A model generated the notes under the pieces. The model was not told where the DNA came from, searched no databases, and saw only the letters and a list, made by a program, of their open reading frames with translations. A stretch of DNA of 64,000 bases, taken from positions 186,001 through 250,000 of the forward strand of contig JACKLZ010000005.1 in assembly GCA_024235675.1 (NCBI GenBank). The letters are read 5' to 3'. Both the position numbers and the translations under genes were made by a program. Source of the stretch: Zoogloeaceae bacterium. GTDB lineage: Bacteria > Pseudomonadota > Gammaproteobacteria > Burkholderiales > Rhodocyclaceae. This document shows positions 54,073 to 62,657 of the stretch, piece after piece (position 1 is the first letter of the stretch; each line of letters opens with the position of its first letter).

Positions 54073-55203
54073 CTATTTTACGTCGGGTTGAACCATTTTC
54101 ACCAGCCTGTCGACCAGACCGTCCGTCGCCGCGAGCTGATCACACCATTGCCGCGCATGTCGGCGAAGCACTGGTAGCGCGTTCTGGAAACCCACCCAGG
54201 CGTCTTCCTGCGTGCCCGCACCATTCCAGTCTCGCCACATCGCCTCGACAACAGCTGCCGTCGCTGCATCTGCTGTTTGCAGATAGCGACGCAAGAACGC
54301 GTTCATTTTCTCCACATGCACCGCATCGGCTTGTGGATAGGCCTGCCAGACAAACGGCCGTGCGGCCCATTGCGCGCGAACAAAGGAGTCCTCACCGCGC
54401 ACGAAATTCACATCGCACACGGCCAGCAGTCGATCGTAGTCATCCATGGGCAAGAACGGCAAGGCACTCACCGTCAGCGCACCGTACTGCTGACAATGCC
54501 CCTCGGCCAGAGACGCCCCAAGCCAATGCGCCAGGCCACGCCAAGCCGTGCCTTCCGGCACCCACAACACGATAGGCGTATCGCTGACTTGCCAATCCCT
54601 CAAACGATGAGCCAGCTGCGGATTGTCGTAGGCAAACAAGGACATCCACTGTGCCGATGCCGACACCTCCGCACAGCCATAATCTGCCAGCCAGTTGCGC
54701 CGTCCGTCCGGCTCTTGTGCCGCATCGCGCCGCGCCAACACCTCGGGCTCGCGAATCAATCCACCGCTGCGCGCCGTAAAACCCGGAAAAAAGAAGATTT
54801 TCGGCAAGCCGGTGGCCGGATCAGGCGAGGGCAGACCATGACACTCTTCGATCCAGTCTTCCGCACTCAGGTACTCAAGATTGATCCACACCGGTGGTGG
54901 TGTCGACGCACGCATGGCAGCTAAACAGGCGGGTGGCAACTCGCAGGCAAACGCCTCGATCACGCAGGCAGCGACGCTTGGCGAACGCTCCGCAAGCACC
55001 CAAGGCTGCACCTCAACCCCCGATACGACGAACGGCGCCGGCGCCGCTGGCACGCTCGGCAGCAGTCGGCGTAAGGTCTCCCAATCGTCCACAAACAGCC
55101 GCACACCTTGTTGAGAATGTAGTGCCAAGGCGCGCGCCAGGCGCCATGAAACACCGATATCCCCAAAGTTATCCACAACCCGGCAAAAAATATCCCACTG
55201 CAT
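54073..55203 (-). CDS. earP: EF-P arginine rhamnosyltransferase EarP
   Basis: A 376-residue glycosyltransferase that transfers rhamnose from dTDP-rhamnose to Arg32 of EF-P. The family N-terminus WDIFCRVVDNFGDIGVSWRLARAL carries the catalytic Asp residues, and the nucleotide-binding block FVRGEDSFVRAQWAARPFVWQ near residue 270 is intact. The ATG at 55203 gives the exact family start, with GGAG 10 bases upstream. It is the first gene of the earP-efp operon. The dTDP-rhamnose genes are not in the window. Confidence 0.96.
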   Translation of the reverse strand: MQWDIFCRVVDNFGDIGVSWRLARALALHSQQGVRLFVDDWETLRRLLPSVPAAPAPFVVSGVEVQPWVLAERSPSVAACVIEAFACELPPACLAAMRASTPPPVWINLEYLSAEDWIEECHGLPSPDPATGLPKIFFFPGFTARSGGLIREPEVLARRDAAQEPDGRRNWLADYGCAEVSASAQWMSLFAYDNPQLAHRLRDWQVSDTPIVLWVPEGTAWRGLAHWLGASLAEGHCQQYGALTVSALPFLPMDDYDRLLAVCDVNFVRGEDSFVRAQWAARPFVWQAYPQADAVHVEKMNAFLRRYLQTADAATAAVVEAMWRDWNGAGTQEDAWVGFQNALPVLRRHARQWCDQLAATDGLVDRLVKMVQPDVK

Positions 55204-55716
55204 TTCGTGATGCTCCGAACGATCAAGCAAATGTACACAAGTGGCCTGACAGCCATGGGATGAATTGTGGACAAGCCAAGGTTTCAGCGCCGATCCAAAA
55301 ACCATGAACAATCCGCCCACACTGCAGAGGCAGGCTTATCACCAGCTTTATCATTGATGCAAGTCACTGAAATAAATGACAAAAAAACACCTTTCCACAG
55401 AAAAGTGCCGAGCGTATACATTATTGTTATTTATATTAATAAAACAGTTAACACCCCTGTAGACAAAAGCCGGGGCCAAAAAAACGGGGGCTTTTTTTTG
55501 ATTTGCAAAGCTCACAATCCCTCCCGTTTTTCCGATAGGATGGCGCCTCGATCCAAGGGCGAAGACTCAGACAGACCCATCTCAGCACGCAATCATTCAC
55601 AGGCCATGAATGACAACGAAGCTGAAAGGGTTTCTGGCTAGCAGGAAAACAACGGCGGCGCTTGCAGCGGGGGAGTGATGGGGCAATCAGGACGATTGCC
55701 CGGAACGATCAGCTGA
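55204..55716. other. AT-rich intergenic region between earP and rsuA
   Basis: About 510 bases without a convincing gene. It includes a run of almost pure A/T at 55421-55445 and a hairpin with a T-tract at 55465-55499. Box-like sequences TTGTCCACA (minus, 55266 region) and CTTTCCACA (55391 region) occur, and a full TTATCCACA lies just inside earP at 55169. It may hold the earP promoter, a small RNA or replication-related sites. An open frame here (55267-55641) has no protein-like character. Confidence 0.45.
55465..55499 (+). terminator. Hairpin with T-tract
   Basis: AAAAGCC and GGCTTTT form the stem base of a hairpin followed by eight T residues on the plus strand. No plus-strand gene precedes it, so it may end a short unannotated transcript. 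Confidence 0.6.
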
Positions 55717-56436
55717 TCAGCCGAAATCGGGAAAGTCGGCCAAAGCCGCGATATGGGTCTCGGTGAGCCAGGCCCAATCGCCCGGCTCCAGCACGGTGGG
55801 TAGATCAAAACCGCCGATTCGATCGCGATGCAAGGCCTCGACCCGGTTTCCCGCCGCCGCGACCATGCGTTTGACCTGGTGATATTTGCCCTGGGTGATG
55901 GTCATCCAGATCGTGTGGGCATCAATGGCTTCGACGGAAACAGCGGCGACCAGCTCACCGGGTTCATCGACCAGCTCGACCCCGGCGCGCAGCGCGGCCA
56001 GCAGTTCCGGCGTGTGGGCATGCTTGAGCGTTACCCGGTAGCGCTTTGGGGTTTGCTTTTTACCCGAGCTCCACACATGGATGAACTGCCCGTCGTCCGA
56101 CAGCAGGATCAGCCCGGTGGTGTCCTGGTCGAGCCGGCCAATGGTCTGTACGCCGCGCTCGCCCAGTTGGGGCGGCAGCAGGTTGAATACCGAGGGGTGG
56201 TGCTTGGGCACCCGGCTGCACTCAAAGCCTTCGGGCTTGTAGAGCATCAGGTAGGCCTTCTCGTGGTAGGCCCATTCTTCGTCCTCCACGGTGAATACCA
56301 GACCGGCCGGATCGACCTCGGCATTGGGGTTTTTGATGAGCGCACCATTGACGGTGACCAGGCCGGCGCTGACCAGCAGGCGACAGTCTTTGCGACTGCC
56401 GAAGCCCTGGGTTTGAAGGAGGCGAGCGATTTGCAT
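55717..56436 (-). CDS. rsuA: 16S rRNA pseudouridine synthase RsuA
   Basis: A 239-residue enzyme. The N-terminal S4 domain (RLLQTQGFGSRKDCRLLVSAGLVTVNG) is followed by the catalytic domain with D103 in GRLDQDTTGLILL and the C-terminal ITQGKYHQVKRMVAAAGNRV. This architecture is that of RsuA, which makes pseudouridine 516 in 16S rRNA; RluE/RluF relatives are less likely. Genes on both sides diverge or lie far away, so it is monocistronic. Confidence 0.9.
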   Translation of the reverse strand: MQIARLLQTQGFGSRKDCRLLVSAGLVTVNGALIKNPNAEVDPAGLVFTVEDEEWAYHEKAYLMLYKPEGFECSRVPKHHPSVFNLLPPQLGERGVQTIGRLDQDTTGLILLSDDGQFIHVWSSGKKQTPKRYRVTLKHAHTPELLAALRAGVELVDEPGELVAAVSVEAIDAHTIWMTITQGKYHQVKRMVAAAGNRVEALHRDRIGGFDLPTVLEPGDWAWLTETHIAALADFPDFG

Positions 56437-56505
56437 GGCGACAGTTTACCGAATCGCTCAGCGCTTTACGCTACACTCCCGCCTCAACCGATTGGAGCTG
56501 GTGTT

Positions 56506-56979
56506 TTGGAGTTCGAACATCTGGTCGAGGTCAATCTCCTCGACGACCCTGCCGTCCCGGATCTGAGCCGTGAAGAAGTGTGGTTCGGCCTGTTGTGCCG
56601 GGCCGAAGATCCGCGTCCTTTCCTGCCGGGTCTGGATACCTGCGAGGTGCTGACCCGCAGCGACACGGCACTGACGCGTCGCCTGAGTTTCGGCAAGCTG
56701 CAGATTTTCGATGCGGTGCGCTGGCAGGCGATGGACTGGATCTGCTTCGAATCGGCCGCCACGGCCGAGCACCCCGGCGGCCGCCTGACCATTACCGTTG
56801 AACAACCCGAGCCCGATGGCGCAGCGCTGTTTTTGCGTTTTACCTACCGGACCGGCCTGTCGGAAACCGCTGGCGAAGACGCCAGGTACGCTGACTATAT
56901 GCGTTCTGCCTATCACCAGTCCGATATCGACACGGTCAAGGTGGTGCGCATGATTGCCGAGTCCACCCGAACCGAATAG
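56506..56979 (+). CDS. DUF1857 / AtaL-like SRPBCC protein
   Basis: A 157-residue protein of the DUF1857 family, a START/SRPBCC-type fold that binds hydrophobic ligands; no specific function is known. The family look is EFEHLVEVNLLDDP at the start, EEVWFGLLCRAEDPRPFLPGLDTC and a long C-terminal amphipathic helix DARYADYMRSAYHQSDIDTVKVVRMI. The start is TTG at 56506 with GGAGC about 9 bases upstream; no in-frame ATG or GTG is suitable. It precedes rdgC by 22 bases, probably in one transcript. Confidence 0.82.
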   Translation: MEFEHLVEVNLLDDPAVPDLSREEVWFGLLCRAEDPRPFLPGLDTCEVLTRSDTALTRRLSFGKLQIFDAVRWQAMDWICFESAATAEHPGGRLTITVEQPEPDGAALFLRFTYRTGLSETAGEDARYADYMRSAYHQSDIDTVKVVRMIAESTRTE

Positions 56980-57001
56980 TTTCAGAAGAGAATCCTGCCT
57001 C

Positions 57002-57910
57002 ATGTGGTTTCGTAACCTGCAGTTGTATCGTCTGCCGGTGCGCTGGGATATGCGCATCGACCAACTCGAAGACCAGCTCGCCCGACGCGCCTTCACGCCC
57101 TGCGGCTCGCAAGATCCGGAATCCCGCGGCTGGTTGCCGCCGGTGGCCGATGGCCCGCTGGTGCATGCCGTGGGTGGCCAGTGGCTGATCGCGCTGGGCA
57201 TTGAGCACCGTTTGCTGCCCTCCTCGGTGGTCAAGCAGGAAGCCGAAGAACGCGCCGCGCGCATCGAGCTTGAGCAAGGCTTCAAGCCCGGTCGCAAGCA
57301 GATGAAGGACTTGCGCGATCAGGTAACCCAGGAGTTCATGCCGCGCGCTTTCACCCGTCGTCGCAAGGTCTATGCGTGGATCGACCCGCAAGATGGCTGG
57401 CTGGCCGTGGATGTGGCCAGTGTGGCCCGCGCCGAAGACATTCTCGAAGCGCTGCGCCAGAGTCTCGACAGCTTCCCATTGACGCTGGTGCGCACCGAGT
57501 TGAGCCCGGTATCGGCAATGAGCGACTGGCTCGCCGGTGGCGACGTGCCGGGCAATTTCACCATCGACATGGACTGCGAGCTCAAGTCGATCACCGAAGA
57601 CAAGGCCGCGGTGCGCTATGTGCGCCACAGCCTCGATGGCGATGACATCAAAACCCACTTGCAGGAAGGCAAACTGCCGACCAAGCTGGCGCTGACCTGG
57701 AATGACCGGGTGTCCTTGCTGCTGACCGACAAGGGCGAAATCAAGCGCCTGCAGTTTCTCGACGTCGTGCAGGAAGAAGCCAGTGCCGGCAGCGAAGATG
57801 CGGCCGAGCTGTTCGATGCGCACTTTGCGCAGATGACCGGCGAGCTGCGCCAGCTTATCCCAGCCGTGATCGGTATCCTGGGCGGCGAACTGGCCACACC
57901 GGCGGTCTGA
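57002..57910 (+). CDS. rdgC: Recombination-associated protein RdgC
   Basis: A 302-residue ring-forming DNA-binding protein that limits RecA-dependent recombination. The family signatures are MWFRNLQLYRL at the N-terminus, FTPCGSQDPESRGWLPP, PSSVVKQEAEERAARIE and QVTQEFMPRAFTRRRKVYAWID. The length matches the family. It is followed 7 bases later by the VanZ-like gene. Confidence 0.96.
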   Translation: MWFRNLQLYRLPVRWDMRIDQLEDQLARRAFTPCGSQDPESRGWLPPVADGPLVHAVGGQWLIALGIEHRLLPSSVVKQEAEERAARIELEQGFKPGRKQMKDLRDQVTQEFMPRAFTRRRKVYAWIDPQDGWLAVDVASVARAEDILEALRQSLDSFPLTLVRTELSPVSAMSDWLAGGDVPGNFTIDMDCELKSITEDKAAVRYVRHSLDGDDIKTHLQEGKLPTKLALTWNDRVSLLLTDKGEIKRLQFLDVVQEEASAGSEDAAELFDAHFAQMTGELRQLIPAVIGILGGELATPAV

Positions 57911-57917
57911 TCGCAGC

Positions 57918-58253
57918 ATGACACCGGCGGTCTTGCGGCTCGTGTTCTGGGCGGCGCTGGTGGCCGTGCTGGTGTTGTCGCTGGCGCCGGTGCCTGCCGG
58001 ACACATGATGTTTTCCTGGCAGGACAAGCTCGAGCATGTGTTGGCCTTTTTTGCGCTGGGCGTGCTGGCCAGGCTGGGCTGGCCGGGGCGAACGGCGATG
58101 CTGGTGATCGGTCTGCTGGCCTATGGCGGACTGATCGAAGTGGCGCAGTCCTTTACCACCTATCGCATGGGCGATGCCGCCGACTGGCTGGCCGATGCCT
58201 TGGGTATCGGTCTGGCCATGTTGTTTGGCGCATGGCGATGGCGGCGCGCCTGA
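57918..58253 (+). CDS. VanZ-like family membrane protein
   Basis: A 111-residue protein with three to four membrane helices. The VanZ-like core is QDKLEHVLAFFALGVLARLGWP followed by GGLIEVAQSFTTYRMGDAADWLADALGIGLAMLF. The function in Gram-negative bacteria is unknown. It probably shares a transcript with rdgC. Confidence 0.85.
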   Translation: MTPAVLRLVFWAALVAVLVLSLAPVPAGHMMFSWQDKLEHVLAFFALGVLARLGWPGRTAMLVIGLLAYGGLIEVAQSFTTYRMGDAADWLADALGIGLAMLFGAWRWRRA

Positions 58254-58322
58254 GCGATTGTTCCGGGTTCAGCGGCCGTTTATGCTGTCGCAATCGACGC
58301 ATTCCCGAGATTCTGGCCTAGC

Positions 58323-59399
58323 GTGTCTCTCATCGGATTCTTTCAGCGCAAACGTACGCCGCGATCGACACCGCGTCGTATCAGTCGCAGCCGTGTACTG
58401 GACCGTATCCGGAGCCGTATTGTGGCGGCGGGATTGCTGTTGCTGCTGTTGCTGCTGATCGGTACCGTCGGGTTTCTGGTCATCGGTGGTGAATCAACAA
58501 GCTGGTCAGATGCCGTCTACATGACACTGATCACGCTATCGACCGTGGGTTACAACGAAGTTGTGCCAATCGTCGGCGAGTGGGACCGGATGTTTACCGG
58601 GGTCATTTCCCTGATCGGTTTCGGCGCGGTGACCTTCATGTTCACCACCTTGTCGGTGTTCTTTCTCGAAGGCGATCTGGACGTAACGCTGCGGAGACGA
58701 CGCATGGAAAAGAAAATCAGCAAGCTCAAGGCGCATTACCTGATCTGCGGGTTTGGTCGCGTCGGCCGCAATATTGCTGAAGAACTCGACGCCACGCACC
58801 GTTCGTATGTCGCCATCGACATGGATGAAGAGCGATTGATGGCAGCGCGCGAGCGCCAGTCAGATCTGCTGTATCTGGTGGGTGATGCCAGCGATGATGA
58901 CATCGTGCTCGCTGCCGATATCAAGAACGCTGCCGGTGTGTTTGCGGTGACCGATGACGACAGCCGCAACATGATGATCGCGCTCACCGCCAAGCAGCTT
59001 AATCCGTCCGTCAGGGTGGTGGCGCGCTGCATGGAGGTGCGCAACAGCCTCAAATTGCGCAAGGCGGGGGCTGACGTGGTGATCTCGCCTGATTTTACTG
59101 GCGGGCTGCGTATCGCCTCGGCCATGCTGCGGCCCGGCGCACTCCGGCTTATGGACGATATGCTGCGCTCAGACGCCGTGCATCGACTCGAAGATATCGC
59201 CTTGCCGGCAGGTTTTGCGTCTACGACAGTTCGAGAACTTGATCTGGCCGGATTTGACGTCGTGTTGCTGGGCGTGCGTGATCACGGACGATTCGACTTC
59301 AATCCGGGACCGGACGCGGTGTTGTCGGCGGGCGATGTTTTGGTCGTGATGTGCGCGCCCGAAGCGCGCAAGGCGCTGGAGCGGGCGATTTACGGCTGA
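58323..59399 (+). CDS. Kch-type potassium channel with RCK domains
   Basis: A 358-residue channel. After a basic N-terminus there is a two-helix pore module: helix about 33-55, pore loop with selectivity filter LSTVGYNEV, second helix about 90-112 (GVISLIGFGAVTFMFTTLSVFFL). The cytoplasmic part has a TrkA-N Rossmann domain (YLICGFGRVGRNIAEEL, AIDMDEERL) and a TrkA-C domain ending SAGDVLVVMCAPEARKALE. The TVGY filter deviates from TVGYG by having Asn after Tyr, as in several bacterial RCK channels. The GTG start at 58323 is the only sensible one. Together with the trk genes it completes K+ uptake and efflux functions in this window. Confidence 0.9.
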   Translation: MSLIGFFQRKRTPRSTPRRISRSRVLDRIRSRIVAAGLLLLLLLLIGTVGFLVIGGESTSWSDAVYMTLITLSTVGYNEVVPIVGEWDRMFTGVISLIGFGAVTFMFTTLSVFFLEGDLDVTLRRRRMEKKISKLKAHYLICGFGRVGRNIAEELDATHRSYVAIDMDEERLMAARERQSDLLYLVGDASDDDIVLAADIKNAAGVFAVTDDDSRNMMIALTAKQLNPSVRVVARCMEVRNSLKLRKAGADVVISPDFTGGLRIASAMLRPGALRLMDDMLRSDAVHRLEDIALPAGFASTTVRELDLAGFDVVLLGVRDHGRFDFNPGPDAVLSAGDVLVVMCAPEARKALERAIYG

Positions 59400-59405
59400 G
59401 GTGCT

Positions 59406-60332
59406 TCAGGGTGCGCCCAGACCGTCGATCAAGGTATCGGCGTTATGCCGCATCAAGCCCAGGTAGGTGCTGGCCGGACCGGCTTTTGCCAGGGCGTCGG
59501 CATAGAGCAGGCCGCCTCGGCGGGCGCCGGTGGCCTGGCGAATACGTTCGATCAGACGTTCGTCTGCAAAAGACTCGAAAAACACCACCGGCACTTTCAA
59601 TTGGCGTAGCTGGTCGATCAGCATTGCCAGGCTTGCAGCCGACGGCGATGCCTCGTTTGACAGCCCGGCCGGGGCAACAAAGTGCAAGTCGTACGCATGG
59701 GCAAAATAGCCGAAGGCGTCATGTGGGGTGACTACCGTGCGTCGATGCGCTGGAAGTGCGGCAAAACGGGCGCGCAGATCAGCGTCGAGTGCATCGAGCT
59801 GAGCAATGTAGGTGAACGAGCGACGTGCGTAGTGCGCGGCGCCCGCCGGATCAATATCAGCAAGCGCGGCAGCAATCGCCCGAACATAGTGTCTGGCATG
59901 ACCAATATCGAGCCAGGCATGGGGGTCGGCTGCGCCGTCGGTGGCATGCGCATGCGGTGCCGAGCGCTGCTCATCATGAACATCATGTGCGTCGGCCATC
60001 AGCGGCGTAATGCCGTCCGATACCGTCAGCATGCGTCCTTTGTAACGGGCAGCCGCCACCATACGGGCGATCCACGGGTCAAAGCCGAGACCATTGGCAA
60101 GCACCAGATCGGTCTGACTCATCCGCCGGATATCCGAAGCCCTCGGGTCGAAGCCGTGAGCATCCTGATCGGGCCCGACGAGACTCGTCACCACCACCCG
60201 ATCACCACCGACTTCATGGGCCAGATCGGCCAGAATACTGAAAGTGGCGAGTACGCGGACAGGTGTTTGGTCAGCCAGTGCGTTCCCGGTAAGCAGACAC
60301 AGCAGGCTCATCATAAGCAGGCGGCGCATCAT
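59406..60332 (-). CDS. znuA: Zinc ABC transporter substrate-binding protein ZnuA-like
   Basis: A 308-residue periplasmic protein with a signal peptide (MMRRLLMMSLLCLLTGNALA). Metal ligands of the cluster A-I family are visible: GPDQDAHGFDPRASD (first His), a His/Asp-rich loop ADAHDVHDEQRSAPHAHATDG typical for zinc binders, ADPHAWLDIGHARHY (second His), and VVTPHDAFGYFAHAY (third His) with a late FFESFADERL Glu. It delivers Zn2+ (or Mn2+) to the permease. It is the third gene of the leftward operon and overlaps the permease by 4 bases. Confidence 0.92.
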   Translation of the reverse strand: MMRRLLMMSLLCLLTGNALADQTPVRVLATFSILADLAHEVGGDRVVVTSLVGPDQDAHGFDPRASDIRRMSQTDLVLANGLGFDPWIARMVAAARYKGRMLTVSDGITPLMADAHDVHDEQRSAPHAHATDGAADPHAWLDIGHARHYVRAIAAALADIDPAGAAHYARRSFTYIAQLDALDADLRARFAALPAHRRTVVTPHDAFGYFAHAYDLHFVAPAGLSNEASPSAASLAMLIDQLRQLKVPVVFFESFADERLIERIRQATGARRGGLLYADALAKAGPASTYLGLMRHNADTLIDGLGAP

Positions 60333-61183
60333 CCCGTGGTTTCTCCCGTGTGCCAGTGGCGACGTGGCAGCAGTGCGCTGGTCAACAGTACCAGCAAGTA
60401 AATGAAGCCCAGCGACATGACCACCGATGGGCCGGCTGGCACATCACCGTGATAGCTCAAGAGCAGGCCGCCCAGACTGCCAGCCAGTGCAAAGGCGACG
60501 GCCAGCGCAAGCATGGTGTCCAGCCGGTCGGAAATGAGGCGGGCGGCGGCAGCCGGCAAGACCATGATGCCGACGGCCATCAAGGTGCCGAGCGCGTGAA
60601 AGCCCGCCACGAGGTTCAGCACCGCCAGCAGCAGGAAGCCCATGTGCGCGACGGCACCGGGGCCGCCCGCCTGCCTCAGAAAGGCGGGATCGGCACATTC
60701 GATGACCAGCGGTCGGTACAACAGCGCCAGACCGAAGAGCGACACCGTGGCGATGCCGGCGATCAGCATCAGCGTATCTGCATCGAGCGAGAGCACCGAG
60801 CCGAACAGCACATGTAGCAAGTCCACATTGCGGCTGCGCAGCGACACCAGCAACACCCCAATGGCCAGCGAGATCAGGTAGAACGCCGCCAGGCTGGCGT
60901 CCTCGCGCAAGGCCGAGCGGCGGGCTACGGCGCCCGCGGCCAGCGCGACCGCCACCCCGGCGACGATGCCGCCCAGCGTCATGGCACCGAGCGACATGCC
61001 CGCCACCAGATACCCGATGGCCGCGCCGGGCAAGATGGCGTGCGAAATGGCATCGCCCATCAGGCTCATCCGCCGCAGCAGCATGAATACGCCGATCGGC
61101 GCCGCGCCCAGCGACAAGGCCACGCAGGCGGCCAGCGCGCCGCGCATGAATTCAAATTCAAAGGGGTCGATCAGCCAGTTCAT
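60329..61183 (-). CDS. znuB: Zinc ABC transporter permease ZnuB-like
   Basis: A 284-residue ABC-3 family permease with about eight membrane helices. The start FEFEFMRGALAACVALSLGAAPIGVFMLLRRMSLMGDAISHAILPG and the later LDADTLMLIAG and GTLMAVGIMVLPAAAARL are characteristic. It forms the membrane channel for ZnuA and ZnuC. It overlaps znuC upstream and znuA downstream by 4 bases each. Confidence 0.93.
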   Translation of the reverse strand: MNWLIDPFEFEFMRGALAACVALSLGAAPIGVFMLLRRMSLMGDAISHAILPGAAIGYLVAGMSLGAMTLGGIVAGVAVALAAGAVARRSALREDASLAAFYLISLAIGVLLVSLRSRNVDLLHVLFGSVLSLDADTLMLIAGIATVSLFGLALLYRPLVIECADPAFLRQAGGPGAVAHMGFLLLAVLNLVAGFHALGTLMAVGIMVLPAAAARLISDRLDTMLALAVAFALAGSLGGLLLSYHGDVPAGPSVVMSLGFIYLLVLLTSALLPRRHWHTGETTG

Positions 61184-61911
61184 GCGCGCAGGGCGTTTCG
61201 CAGAAAGTCATGGCGTGTGCCATTGCCGCCGGCCGAGGTGGGTCGCAAGGTCAGCAGTTCGACGGTGGGGGTGAGTTGCGCGTGGCCGTCATCGACCGTC
61301 AGGCACAGCTCGAAGCGCTGGCGCACCAGCTCGACGTCGTGCAGCACCACCAGCGTGGTGCGGCCCTCGGCGTGCCAGCCGTCGACGAGCTGCATCAGTG
61401 CTTCACGCGTCGGGCGGTCGACGCCGGCGAAAGGCTCGTCGAGCAGCAACATGGCCGCGTCTTGCAGAATGAGCCGGGCGAAACGTGCGCGCTGCAACTG
61501 GCCGCCGGAGAGCTCACCGATAGGGCGTCGCGAGAGGGCGGTCAGACCGGTGCGTTCGAGCGCATTGGCAATCGACTGGCGCACCGATGGGCTCATGCGG
61601 CGAAACACGCCCAGGCGCTGCCAGGCACCCATCGCGACGAATTCATACACGCTGATCGGAAAACGCCGGTCCACGGTCGCCGCTTGTGGCAGATAGCCCA
61701 TGCGTGCGCAGGTTTCGCAGCGCCGCATCTGGCCGGCCATCAAGGGCAGTTCGCCGGCGATGGTGCGCAGCAGGGTCGATTTGCCGGCGCCGTTGGCACC
61801 GATGACCGCCACGCGCGCGCCGGCCGGTACGGCCAGCGAGATGTCGGAAACGGTGGACTGGCCGCCATAGCCGGCGCTTACGCCGGTGAGGGTCAGGGCG
61901 GCAGCGCTCAC
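61180..61911 (-). CDS. znuC: Zinc ABC transporter ATP-binding protein ZnuC-like
   Basis: A 243-residue ATPase with Walker A GANGAGKST, Q-loop MGYLPQ, signature LSGGQLQRARFARLI, Walker B AMLLLDEPFAGVD and the switch His in VVLHDVELV. GTG at 61911 is chosen because it overlaps the stop of a small upstream ORF (GTGA); an ATG at 61938 is in frame as well. It couples ATP hydrolysis to zinc import by ZnuB. Confidence 0.92.
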   Translation of the reverse strand: MSAAALTLTGVSAGYGGQSTVSDISLAVPAGARVAVIGANGAGKSTLLRTIAGELPLMAGQMRRCETCARMGYLPQAATVDRRFPISVYEFVAMGAWQRLGVFRRMSPSVRQSIANALERTGLTALSRRPIGELSGGQLQRARFARLILQDAAMLLLDEPFAGVDRPTREALMQLVDGWHAEGRTTLVVLHDVELVRQRFELCLTVDDGHAQLTPTVELLTLRPTSAGGNGTRHDFLRNALRA

Positions 61912-62045
61912 AGCAAAGCCCAGGCCATGGCGACCCAAAGCACGGCCGCCGCGGTCGCCGCAATGGCGAGACGGGCGCCGACACCGAGGGTCAGCAGGGA
62001 ATGAAAGGGGCGTGCGTGCGAAGGCATGAATGCAATCGATTCCAT
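61908..62045 (-). CDS. Small membrane peptide upstream of znuC
   Basis: An open frame of 45 codons (ATG at 62045) or 39 codons (ATG at 62027) encoding a single hydrophobic helix (LAIAATAAAVLWVAMAWALL). It stops with a GTGA overlap on the znuC start, the same coupling used by the other genes of this operon, and it lies directly behind the Zur-like box. It may be a leader or a small subunit. No family is recognised. Confidence 0.5.
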   Translation of the reverse strand: MESIAFMPSHARPFHSLLTLGVGARLAIAATAAAVLWVAMAWALL

Positions 62046-62060
62046 TAAATTAGCGGTAAT

Positions 62061-62080
62061 TTTGCAACACTGTTGCGTTT
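62061..62080. promoter_or_regulatory. Candidate Zur operator 1 (znu operon)
   Basis: TTTGCAACACTGTTGCGTTT contains the perfect palindrome GCAACA-C-TGTTGC. It matches the site at 62566-62585 at 16 of 20 positions. It lies just upstream of the small ORF and znuCBA. Confidence 0.65.
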
Positions 62081-62104
62081 AAATCAAGCGAGCGCCGGGG
62101 ACGT

Positions 62105-62539
62105 TCAGGCGCCCTTGCCACAGGTCGGGCAGGCGCCATGCAACACCAGTTCGGCGCGATCGAGCTGATAACCGCCGGGCAGATTCACCGCCACCGCAGG
62201 TTGCAAGCCCTCCAGGCACACCACCTTTCCGCAGCGATCGCAGTGAAAATGCGCGTGCTCATGCGGTCCCGAGGCGGCGACGCCAAAGCGCCGCGCCCGG
62301 TCGTCGCCGGCCATCTTGTGGGCGACGCCTGATTCAACCAGCCAGTCGAGTGTGCGGTAGAGCGTGACACGGTCGTGCTTGATGCCTTTGTCGTCCAGAG
62401 CCACGCCGATTTCATCGTGCGTCAGCGACTGTTCGGCGGCAAGCAGGATATCGAGCACCGCGACACGGGTGCGGGTGATGCGTCCACCCTGGGCGGCGAT
62501 CAGCGATTCGGCAGGGCTGGGATGGGTGTGATCCGACAT
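62105..62539 (-). CDS. zur: Fur-family zinc regulator Zur
   Basis: A 144-residue Fur-family repressor. The winged helix covers GGRITRTRVAVLDILLAAEQSLTHDEIGVAL and DRVTLYRTLDWLVESGVAHKM. The metal sites are HEHAHFHCDRCGKVVCLEG, and CPTCGKG at the C-terminus supplies the second CxxC of a structural zinc. Zinc-transport genes on both sides and the shared boxes indicate Zur rather than Fur. The ATG at 62539 gives the usual N-terminus; the long upstream open frame is spurious. Confidence 0.9.
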   Translation of the reverse strand: MSDHTHPSPAESLIAAQGGRITRTRVAVLDILLAAEQSLTHDEIGVALDDKGIKHDRVTLYRTLDWLVESGVAHKMAGDDRARRFGVAASGPHEHAHFHCDRCGKVVCLEGLQPAVAVNLPGGYQLDRAELVLHGACPTCGKGA

Positions 62540-62565
62540 AGGTGTGCAAGTCAGTTGCAGGTGGT

Positions 62566-62585
62566 TTTGCAACATAGTAGCATTT
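62566..62585. promoter_or_regulatory. Candidate Zur operator 2 (zur / DUF2796 divergent promoter)
   Basis: TTTGCAACATAGTAGCATTT shares 16 of 20 bases with operator 1. It lies between divergent zur (start 62539) and the DUF2796 gene (start 62658), so one site could control both. Confidence 0.6.
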
Positions 62586-62657
62586 GCGCCAGTCAAAGGC
62601 ACGCCTCGCGGGGCGCCAAGTCTGATCAACAACGCATTCAATGGATGAACGCTTCGA

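Noticed and set aside
55340..55385. FNR/Anr-type box (TTGAT near CAAGTCA) before earP
   Set aside because: Only one half-site is convincing and the second half is off consensus.
55267..55641. Plus-strand open frame between earP and rsuA
   Set aside because: It crosses the AT-rich block and the terminator hairpin, and its product has no protein-like pattern or ribosome binding site.
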